From assembly GCA_018398765.1 (NCBI GenBank), contig JAHBMJ010000001.1, positions 138,909-202,908 of the forward strand: a stretch of DNA of 64,000 nucleotides, in the 5' to 3' direction. Source of the DNA: Chromera velia (lineage: Eukaryota > Sar > Chromeraceae). The notes under the pieces were generated by a model that saw only the letters and a list, made by a program, of their open reading frames with translations, was not told where the DNA came from and searched no databases. Of the stretch, positions 47,501 to 59,500 are shown piece after piece (positions within the stretch are counted from its first letter, which is position 1; each line of letters begins with the position of its first letter). The position numbers and the translations under genes are program-made.

Positions 47501-50500
47501 CCTCGATGTTTCCCTCAGAGTCGCACCCGTCGCCGCTCTGAGAGTTCCCATCGTCGCACTCTTCGTCTCCGACAATCTCACCGTCTCCGATGATTTCTGC
47601 AACAGACAACGAGGAGAAGGAGGGAGCGGAATACGAGCATGGGACTCACAACTCGGCAGAAGCGCAAATATAGCCAAAGCCAGAGGAAGTAACATAAGGG
47701 CAACGCCCATCCACCACCCCCCAATAAAACACCAGAGAAGCCCACAGATGAATTCATTATTTGTGGATTCTCACATCTATTCAGACAAATGTAACACACC
47801 GGTGCAAGGGGTCCCTCTGGTAACCCACCCATGGGCGAAAAACTCTGATTGACTTACCTTGACAGGGATCGCAAATAGTCGGGCACTCCCATCCGTCTTC
47901 GATGGTGTTCAGAGCGCTGCACCCGTCTCCGTCGTCGCTGTTTCTGTCGGCGCACCTCTCTGTACCCACCAGCAGGCAATCGTCCCAGGTCGCTGCAAGA
48001 GGGTGCACAGAAAAGCGATGTAAATTCTACAATCTCCAGGGGGCTCTGCGACTGCGTCTCGCTAGTCGCTAAAGACAGCACCGGCGACTGGCGGAAAGAT
48101 AGCGAGAGGGAGGGGGAGCGGTGAGGGAAGTGAAGTTCAAATGTGAGAGAAGCAAACTCACGTGAACACTCTCCACCGTCCTGAGGACACGTCCATCCCG
48201 TCTCCGTCTGACAGGAGGATGAGCACCCGTCTCCGCCTTCTGTATCGCCGTCATCGCAGGTTTCTGTTCCGAGACGATCCCCGTCACCACAGACGGCTGC
48301 AGGGGGTTGATCAAAACAACACAATAGGAGAGGTCAAGTGCCTTCAAGACACACCTGGAAATGAATACATGAAGCGATACACAAGCGTGCATTGCGAATC
48401 CTGCATCACGGCATAGTCGTTCTCAGGGGATAATAGAAATCAGGGACACCTGTCAGATGCATAATTCTGAGTCTCGATTTCTTGGCCGAGTCACTCATCG
48501 AACGACGAGCTGGCCTCCACAGAGTTTCTCCCTTTCGGCTGACCTGTACAGACTACTCCGTCTCCCTGCCAGCCCTGGAAGCAGAGACAGCCGAAGGTGC
48601 CGTCAGAATTCAAACAGACAGCCTTGCTGTCACAGTTGTGAGCGTCCGTCGCGCATTCATCGATATCTGCACTCACTCACCCACTCACATGAGGAGGGGT
48701 CAAGGGGTATCGATTCAATATATCAAAGCCAACAAAGACATTCATGAATTTTGAAAAGAGAGGACTTGAAGAACCGAGATCTCATCGCTGACCCGAGCAG
48801 GCACCGCCATCCACAGGACAGTCCCAGCCATCTTCCACGTTGCCGTCGGAGTCGCAGCCATCTCCGCTCTGAGTGTTGCCGTCGTCGCACTCTTCGTCTC
48901 CGGCCACGTCTCCGTCACCAACCACGGCTGCACTCAGACCACACAAGACAGAAGCGGAAAGATCATTCAAACCAGACAGAAGCGGAAAGATCATTCAAAC
49001 CAGACAGAAGCGGAAAGATCATTCAAACCAGACAGAAGCGGAAATGGAATGCTGCTTGGAGGCAAGAGTAAAACCAAAAAGTCAGTTGGGAATTTAGCTT
49101 CTTAGTCTGTCAGTTGTTTCATGAAACGGCGTTTCCTTCTTGTTCTGCCCACATGCCGCTCGATAGCGAGACCCAGTGGCCGTTGACGCTCAAAACGTGT
49201 CTGCGTGGTGTCAAATCTTGCAGTCTCGATGGTGGACTGACTCACTTTGACATTCTGTGCCCGTCGCCTTCGAGCCGCCGCTTGTGGTGTCGCTCCACCC
49301 GTTCTTGCACGCGCACGAGAACGACCCCATGGAGTTTGTGCACACGGCATTCGGGACGTCGCAGTTGTGACCGCCCCCTTGGCACTCGTTGACGTCTGCA
49401 GGAAAGCGAATGTGCCAAAAGAGTTAAAAAGAGACAGTGAAAGGCAAAGGGGCGCAGGATACATGAGTGAAACAAAAACAACGGGAGCCATTCTCTGCCT
49501 CTCCCTGAGAGCAGCTGTGCTTGCAACCATATTGTCCCCATCCCGCACTTACCTGTACAGACATGACCATCTCCACTCCAGCCCTCATTGCACGCGCACT
49601 CGTAGCGGCCTCCCGTCGGTGACAGATTTGTACAGGTGGCCTTCGTTGAGCACGTGTGCTTTGGGTCTTTTTCATCGCATTCGTTCAGGTCTGCAGGGAG
49701 AAACATTTTTAGATAGAGAAGAAGACAGTTGAAGCCTTGAAGGTGTGTCTTTTCATCAAGGATTCCTTCCACGACGCGTACTGTCAGATTGTCAGATTAC
49801 CGTTTCTGTCCTTGCTTACCTCCCTTCTCCTCTGTCCTTGCTTACTTCATCTGTTTCTTGTCTCTTCGATCACTCCAATAACCTGTCCGGCACCTGCAGT
49901 CCACCCACTTGCTCGTGAAATCAATGCCTTCTCCTTTCCTCCTCTCCTTCCCCATTCGCTCTCCCACTCACCTGTGCACACGGAGGCCGTCTCTCCAGGC
50001 GGCACTGTGCACGTCCACCCGTCCTCCACCTGACCCCCATAGCACCCGTCTCCCGGATTTGTGTTGCCGTCGTCGCACTCTTCGTCTCCCAACACGTGAC
50101 CGTCATCGGGAGTCGCTGCACTCGTTCATTCAACCAAGCAGCACACACAGACAGAAAGATGGATACATGGACAGACACGCAGGCAGACGAAGAGAGCTAC
50201 TTGGAAACAATAGACTCTTATTGAGTGCCGAAAGGCAAAAGGAGAGATGAGTCACCAGCCTCTCACAGAGACCCCACACACGAAGAGACCCCCACCCACT
50301 GACTCACGCGAGCAATCGCCGCCATTCTGAGGGCAGGTCCATCCAGGTTCAGTCCTGCAGCTGCTGGAGCACCCGTCTCCGTTGTCGGTGTTGCCATCGT
50401 CGCAGGTCTCTTCGCCCAGTCTCTCTTCGTCTCCACAGACAGCTGCAAACTCATACAGAGGCAGCAACAGCGCCATACCGATTTTTCCATCAGGAGCCAT

Positions 50501-53500
50501 CAGAGCGAAGGAACGCGTGCAAACCTGACAGCAGACCTGAAGAACATCCAGACAATCCAAAAACCACATCAAGGCAAGAATAGCCCAGAGAAACATCAGA
50601 ATCCAGCGGAAATCTGTCAGCCAAATTCCTCCCTCATGAATCTAGCTCAGCAGAAAGCACCCGTACCTGTGCAGGAGAGGCCGTCCCCCTGCCACCCCAT
50701 AGAGCAGGCACAGGTGAAGCCTCCGTCGAAATTTGCACATACCGCGTGGGCATTGCAGTTGTGGCTGTCGCTTGTGCACTCATTCACATCTGCATTCATT
50801 CATTCATTCATTCATTCATTCATTCATTCCTTCATTCCTTGATTCATTCATTCATTCATTCGTTCACTCTCATGCATGGTGTGCTCGTGCACTCATTCAC
50901 ATCTGCATACGATCATTCATTCATTCTCGTGGTGTATCGATCCACAGACATGCAGACATCCACAGACGGCCAGTCGCAATCAGTCACACATCCACAGACA
51001 CGAATGCAGACGGCCAGTCGCAATCAATGGAATGTTTTCATCTTCCGCACGCATTGTGGGGTGTGTTTCCAGGAGTACAAATGATGGAATTGAATCTTCG
51101 TCTCATCCATTGACTTTATAGACCGACGGAAAAACCAAATACTTACAAAATAAAAAAAAAGAAAGAAGAATGAGATAAACTAACAGACAGAGAGACAGAC
51201 AGGTGAGAGTCACAAAAGACTAAATGCAACTGTGTCTAAATTGAGAAATTGGCATCCTGACACACAAGCATGCAGAGCTTGACCAGAATGGGAAAAGAAT
51301 TTCCTACTCCGGAAGTAGCGCGGGGAACCTAACCGTACTACCTTATCCAAAACGGACCTGAGCAAGCACCGCCATCCACAGGACAGTCCCATCCGTCCTC
51401 CACCTGCCCGTCGGAGTCGCACCCGTCTCCGCTTTGAGTGTTGCTGTCGTCGCACTCTTCGTCTCCGGCCACGTCCCCGTCACCGACAACGGCTGCACTC
51501 AGACCACCCCGTGATGAAAGCAAAACAAAGACAAAAGCTCATTGACACAAGAAAGAAGCGAAACTGCAAGAAAGTCTGAGGATGAAGTCCAACAGCACGG
51601 AAGGAGTTCCGCCTCCTGAAATATCTGCTGTTCCAAGATGATCCCTCCACCCGCCATCTCCACATGCACTTTCTGGTCTCCCTTTCCGAATTTTTCTAGA
51701 AGGTTGACTGACTTTGACACTTTGTGCCTGTCGCCTTCGAGCCGTCGGTGGTGGTGTCGCTCCACCCGTTCTTGCACGCGCACGAGAACGACCCCATGGA
51801 GTTTGTGCACACGGCATTCGNNNNNNNNNNNNNNNNNNNNNNNNNNNNNNNNNNNNNNNNNNNNNNNNNNNNNNNNNNNNNNNNNNNNNNNNNNNNNNNN
51901 NNNNNNNNNNNNNNNNNNNNNNNNNNNNNNNNNNNNNNNNNNNNNNNNNNNNNNNNNNNNNNNNNNNNNNNNNNNNNNNNNNNNNNNNNNNNNNNNNNNN
52001 NTGGTGGTGTCGCTCCACCCGTTCTTGCACGCGCACGAGAACGACCCCATGGAGTTTGTGCACACGGCATTCGAAACGTCGCAGTTGTGGCTGCCCCCTT
52101 GGCACTCGTTGACGTCTGCAGGCGAATATGCAACAGAAATTTGAGAAAGTCGAGACTTCGTTTTGAAAGAAAGAAAGGAAGGAAAGAAAGAAAGAGACAG
52201 GTTCACTCTTTGAATGCACTTCGGCTTGGAAATGGTGAAAGGCAATGCGGCGGGGGATACAAGAATGGAATACCGCGCTCTGCCTCTCCCTAGGTGCCTC
52301 CAGCCTGAACTCGTCTGAAACGTGAAAGAGGAAGAATAAAACGGACAAGCAGCCCTGCTGCGAAACGTTCATCAGCCGCACTCACCTGTGCAGACATGGC
52401 CGTCTCCACTCCAGCCCTCATTGCACGCGCACTCGTAGCGTCCTCCCGACGGTGACAGATTTGTGCAGGTGGCCTTTGTAGAGCATGTGTGCTTTGGGTC
52501 GTTTTCGTCGCACTCATTCAGGTCTGCAGGGAGACACATTTTTAGAAAGAGAGGAAGACAACTGAAGCCTTGAATGTGTTTTTTGTCATCAAGGATTCGC
52601 TCCACGACATTGTCAGACTACATCCTTTTTCCTTGCTCATTCACCCGTTCGCTCCCTTCTTCTTTCCCCCGATGGCTCCCTACTCACCTGAGCACACCGA
52701 CGCAGTCTCTCCAGGCGGCACTGTGCACGTCCACCCGTCCTCCACCTGACCCCCATAGCACCCGTCTCCCGGATTTGTGTTGCCGTCGTCGCACTCTTCG
52801 TCTCCCAACACGTGACCGTCATCGGGAGTAGCTGCACTCATTCATTCAACCCAGCAGCACACACAGAGAGAAAGATGGACAGATGGAGAGACACACAAGT
52901 GGACAGGCACAGATACGTGGAAGCAATACACTCTCTTTGAGTGCTGAAAGGCAAAAGATAGGACGACTCCCAGAGACCCCCCACACGAAGAGACCCCCAC
53001 CCACTGACTCACGCGAGCACTCGCCGCCATTCTGAGGGCAGGTCCATCCAGGTTCAGTCCTGCAGCTGCTGGAGCACCCGTCTCCGTTGTTGCTGTTGCC
53101 ATCGTCGCAGGTCTCTTCGCCCAGTCTCTCTTCGTCTCCACAGACAGCTGCAAGCTCAAACATATGCGGCATCAGTGTCATACCGATAGTTCTATTAGAA
53201 GCCATCACAGCGAAGTAAAGCGTGCAAACCTGACAACAGACCTGAAGAACATCCTGCTACAGAGAATCTAACTACCAAATCGAAACTAAAAATAGCGCAG
53301 AGAACCATCGGAATCCCGGCAGAAGAAAATCTGTCATGCAGCCAAATTGCTGATGATCCTGAGCAGGAAGGAAGCCAAATTGAATGCGTACCTGTGCAAG
53401 AGAGGCCGTCTCCCTGCCACCCCACAGAGCAGGCGCAGGTGAAACCTCCGTCGAAATTCGCACACACCGCGTTGGGATTGCAGTTGTGGCTGTTGCTCGT

Positions 53501-56500
53501 GCACTCGTTCACATCTGCACTCTCATACACTCACGTACAGAAACACACAGATCCACACATGCAGACAGCCAGGTCTAGTCACAATCAATGGAATCTTTTC
53601 ATCTTTTGGATGCATTCCGGGATCTCCATGAGTGCAAATAATGAAGATGAATCTTGTTCTCATCCGTTGACTTCATAGATTGACGCAAAAAGCAAAGATG
53701 TAGAAATGAAGAAGAAAATAAATGGAAGCAGGGATGAAATTATTTAACAGACAGAGAGAAAGACAGGTCAGACTCACATTGTCAAGCAAACCAAATGCAA
53801 CGGTGTCTTAAGTCTGAGACTCGCACCCTGACACACAAGCATGAATTGGAAAAGACTCCCCTAGCTCATCCTGAAGAAGAGCGGATAACCGCTCTGCATG
53901 CCTCGTCAGAAACAATGCAAAGCTTTACACGACTTTTGAAGAGGACTTGAAGGTGCGAGCCTTTATCGCTGACCCGAGCAGGCACCGCCATCCACAGGAC
54001 AGTCCCAGCCATCTTCCACGTTGCCGTCGGAGTCGCAGCCATCTCCGCTCTGAGTGTTGCCGTCGTCGCACTCTTCGTCTCCGGCCACGTCTCCGTCACC
54101 AACCACGGCTGCACTCAGACCGGGCCATGATAAACGCAATAGAAGCAAAAACTTCATTCACACCCCCAAAGAAGCAAAAACGCAATTTAGAAGGTGGAAT
54201 CAAACAAGTAGGCATTCCGCCTCCTGATCTGTTGTTACAAGAGGTCTCCTCCACGTGCCATCTCCACATGAACTTTCTCATTTCCCTTTCCAAATGGACT
54301 CAGCGGGGTGACTCACTTTGACACTCTGTGCCTGTCGCCTTGGAGCCGTCGCTGGTGGTGTCGCTCCACCCGTTCTTGCACGCGCACGAGAACGACCCCA
54401 TGGAGTTTGTGCACACGGCATTCGGGACGTCGCAGTTGTGGCTGCCCTCTTGGCACTCGTTGACGTCTGCAGGCGAACAGGTAGCTCGAAAAAACAAAGT
54501 AAAACAGAGGATAAAAGGAAGGAGAGAAGGTAGACTGAGGAAATCAGGAAAGAGCGGCTCGAGGTTGAATACAGACTCTCCTGACACAAAAAAAACACAG
54601 CGTTTAAAAAACAATAACAGTATTGAACATGCCAAGCAGCTCACCCGTGCAAGTATGGCCATCTCCAGAATAGCCGGTGTTGCACGCGCACTCGTAGCGT
54701 CCTCCCGATGGCGGCAGATTTGTGCAGGTGGCCTTTGTAGAGCACGTGTGCTTCGGGTCGTTGTCGTCACACTCATTCAGGTCTGCAGCAATTAATTGAA
54801 ACACAGCGACAAACAGATGAAAACAATGAACACGGCTGTCAGCGTAAGCCCATTATGTATGTATGGCAGAAACAAACCATGGAAGGGGAGGTTTCGCTGC
54901 ATTCAAGAATGGAGCAGAGAGCTACAGGCTGCCTGGTAATTGATGCAGACAAATCATCGCTCGCTCTTGAATGTCCTTCCGGACTCACCTGTGCACACAG
55001 AAGGCTCCCCCGTGCACGTCCACCCCTCTTCTATTTGACCGTTGTGGCACCCGTCTCCTGCATCTGTGTCTCCGTCGTCGCAGTTTTCGTCTCCGACAAT
55101 CTTGCCATCGCCATGAGTTTCTGCAGACAGGGAACGGGTCGACAAGAAGCCTCGAAAATTCTTTTTGCAGAGAGAACGGGTGGTGTCCTGCCTCTGATTG
55201 ATGTGTGATTGTTCAGTCTGAGCCAGGAGGGTGACGTGACAAATGTGTAGTTACCTGGGGGGTCGGCCTATCTTTTGTAATCAGGGTGCTTTCACAGATG
55301 AGCACACACAAGTCTCGAGGAGGCCAGTTGTGCCATATTGCTTCTTTTTCTACTGCCGTGACTCACAAACCAGGAGAATGCATTCTACGCTCTTCTTGCT
55401 CGACAGGAATTAAGAGATTCGCAACGTGGAGGTGTCTGCATGCCGTCTCAACGTTTCCTACTACTCACGGTTTTCCTAATTGTGACTCACCTTGACACGC
55501 CTCGCACACGGTCGGGCATTCCCACCCAGATTCAATTTGGTGTGTGAAGCTGCACCCGTCTCCGTTGTTGCTGTTGCCATCGGTGCATCTCTCGGAGCCC
55601 ACCAAGAGACAATCGTTCATCAAAGCTGCAAATTGGCACAAAGACGCGCACCTCTCTCAACTTAATTGCAATACTCAGAACATAAAGCACCCCTCGAAGA
55701 TTCCCTCTTCTGTACCCTTAACTGTTGTCGGAAACAAACCTAGAGCTTATCTTCTAGGGATGAAGCACTGAAAGCTCTTTGGTGGCTCAGAAAGGAGCCC
55801 ACATGGAGCCCGTCAGTGAGTTTGGCTATACACACTCACACGCAATCAAGTGTGTCATGAATTCTGATATGTGTGGATGCGAACACGGTGCATGAGGCAT
55901 CCGGTGGCATCAGGCCGCCTACACGGAAAACAGACCCTAGTCATTCGATGACAATCGTTGTCTGCATAGGCACTGATGAACGTGGTCTAAGAGAAAAAGT
56001 CTACTCACGTGAGCAATTGCCGCCATTCTGAGGGCAGGTCCATCCAGGTTCAGTCCTGCAGCTGCTGGAGCACCCGTCTCCGTTGTTGCTGTTGCCATCG
56101 TCGCAGGTCTCCGAGCCCCGAACCGCGCTGTCTCCACAAATAGCTGCAAGAGGATGAAAGAGCGGATCAAAAGTCCAAAACATACGTACAATGTGAGTCA
56201 CGTGAGGGCATGTACAAGCATGTGCGCGTGCATGTCACGGACAGATCCTGAGAGTGACCTCATAGACAGCGAAAGGCAAAATAATTAGAAATCACCACGT
56301 TTCTTTTTGGATTGACTGTTAAGATGACAGTTCCTCATGTTCTTGTCGGACAGCTTGAGAGCTACTATGCATCCACACACCCACCGGTACAAGGGCCACC
56401 ACCGGGCAGACAGGTGTAGCCGTCCTCCACTTGGCCGTCAGAGTCACACCCGTCTCCGCTCTGAGTGTTGCCGTCGTCACATTTTTCGTCTCCGACGACC

Positions 56501-59500
56501 TTTCCATCCCCGATGATTTCTGAGAGACGAGGGCACAAAAGTAATTGAACGAAAGGAAAAGGAAGGAAAGAAGTTTGCAAACGTTTGTGTTTCTCTCGGA
56601 CGTCAGCAAAGCGAACATTTATGTCAAAGTCAGGAGAATCAGATTCCAGACGTAAAAAAGCCGTGATGCGTTTCCAATCTGTCACTTCACTCAAAATCTG
56701 ATGCACAAACCAGATCCCCAAAAGAGTCACGGAAAGAAACTCCAGTCGAGCGCAACTGACCGTCGCAAGGTTGACAGACGACAGGACAGTCCCATCCATC
56801 CTCGATGACATGCGTCCCTGTGCAACCGTCTCCGTTCAGTTTGTTCGTGTCCGTGCATTCTTCGTCTCCCACCAGGCGGCAGTCGTCCCGGTCGGCTGCA
56901 AAAATGCATCCATGGGTGTCAAGAATCAAAAAGGGATGCTTGAATCACGGAAACTTAAACGGATAATCAGGGGTGCGAGCTAAATTGAGCGAAAGGAACG
57001 TTCACTGAATTGAGAAAGGAAGACCGACAAATTCAAACATAGACAAAAATGGATACAATATTGAACTTCGATCTACTGACGGCTGCACTCCCCTCCGTCC
57101 TGAGGGCACGTCCATCCCGTCTCCGTCTGGCAGGTACTGGAGCACCCGTCTCCGCTTTCGGTGTCCCCGTCGTCGCAGGTTTCTGTTCCGTGTCGCTCCC
57201 CGTTTCCGCAAATGGCTGCGTCAGGGACACACACACAAGATCGCAAAACAAGGGAATCGCTCCAAAATCCACGGAGGCAACACATTCGAGATGCGACTGT
57301 AGGTGTTCACAAGCTGATGTAAATCAGGAACACAAAAGGATCGAGAATAATTTGAAAAGAAACCACGCGCACATATTTATACACCCCCAACACACTTTCC
57401 TGGGGCTTCCTGTCTTTCCTTTTGCGGGGCTCTGTCCCCTAGAGACTCCGCTGCACCCACATTACCCCCCTTCCTCCCTTTAGACACACAGACATCAAGC
57501 TCACCTGTACAGCCGAGGCCGTCTCCCTGCCAACCGTGGTTGCAAGCACACGAAAACCCCCCGTTGGCGTTTGTGCACGTGGCGTGTGCATCGCAATTGT
57601 GCGTGGCGTCGCTGCACTCGTCAATGTCTGCAGGGATACACAGTCACAGAAGGCTTATTTCAACACTTCACAAAATCCTCGGAGCAGTGCATCAAAACAG
57701 GCAAGCAGACAGGGTACATTTTCCCTTCCTCCCTCACCTGTGCAAGGCCCCGCAATCCCCGGACAGGTGTAACCGTCCTCCACCTGCCCATCAGAATCGC
57801 ATCCGTCCCCGCTCTGAGAGTTCCCGTCGTCGCACTCTTCGTCTCCGGCCACCACACCATCGCCGACCACGGCTGCAGTGACACACAGAACAAACGAACC
57901 CACCGCAAGCACACATACACACCAACTCACTCACTCCCTCACTTACTCACTGACACATTCATGGAAGATTATCTTTGCAACCTCACAGAGTAACAAGCCC
58001 CGACATCGTTCACAGTCCACACCTGCTCCTCGCTTGACCCCTCTTCTCTTCTCAGTTCGCCGTCCAGTCCAACGTTTTGACTTCATCTTGATCGTGTTTT
58101 CGAATCTTCTAGACTCACGCGGATTCCCTCAGACACCTCGGCTCACTAACGTCACCCCATACAGACTCACTTTGACATTCTGTGCCTGTCGCCTTGGAGC
58201 CGTCGCTGGTGGTGTCGCTCCACCCGTTCTTGCACGCGCACAAGAATGACCCCATAGAGTTTGTGCACACGGCATTCGGGACGTCGCAGTTGTGGCTGCT
58301 CCCTTGGCACTCGTTGACGTCTGCAGGCGAATATGCAACAGAAATTTGAGAAAGTCGAGACTCCTTTTTGAAAGGAAGAAAGAGACAGGTTCACTCTTTG
58401 AATGCACGTCGGCCTGGAAATGGTGAAAGGCAAAGGGGCGGGGGATACACAAAAAATGGGAACCGCGCCGTGGATCTCCCCAGGTGCAGCCATAATGTTC
58501 CCAGCCCGAACTCGCCTGTGCAGACATGGCCGTCTCCACTCCAGCCCAAATTGCATGCGCACTCGTAGCGTCCTCCCGACGGCGACAGATTTGTGCAGGT
58601 GGCCTTTGTAGAGCATGTGTGCTTCGGATTGTTTTCGTCGCACTCATTCAGGTCTGCAGGCAGATGCAGGTCCATTTTGAAAGAGAAGCAAGGATCGAAA
58701 GAAAGCATTGTTGATCCTTCCTTTGCGTCGGAAGGAAATTTGTTCCAAGACGCTGTCACAGAAAGGATCCTTCCAGCAAGTACCCATTCCTAACTACCGA
58801 TGCGAAGCACTTTTCACTCGTTTTCATCTCTTCTCTCACTCACCTGAGCACACCGACGCAGTCTCTCCAGGCGGCACTGTGCACGTCCACCCGTCCTCCA
58901 CCTGACCCCCATAGCACCCGTCTCCCGGATCTGTGTTGCCGTCGTCGCACTCTTCGTCTCCCAACACGTGACCGTCATCGGGAGTCGCTGCACTCGTTCA
59001 TTCAACCAAGCAGCACACACAGACAGAAAGGTGGATAGATGGAAAGACACGCAGGCAGACGAAGAGAGCTACTTGAAAACAATAGACTCTTATTGAGTGC
59101 TGAAAGGCAAAAGCAAAGATGAGTCACTATCCTCTCACAGAGACGCCCCACACGAAAAGATTCTCGCCCACTGACTGACGCGAGCACTCGCCGCCATTCT
59201 GAGGGCAGGTCCATCCAGGTTCAGTCCTGCAGCTGCTGGAGCACCCGTCTCCGTCGTCGGTGTTGCCATCGTCGCAGGTCTCAGGGCCTTTTGTCTCTCG
59301 GTCTCCACAGACAGCTGTGGGAAAGGAAGAGGGAAAGATGGTGTAGGTAATCTAACAGACAGGATGCACAATAAATTGCAAGAAGCAGCAGAGGCATTGA
59401 CAAACAAAAACTGTTCCGCATCTGCTTTCTTCGACCAGCAATCATACGTTCCTTCCAACCCACCATTGCAAGAGAGGCCGTCCCCTTGCCACCCATGGTT

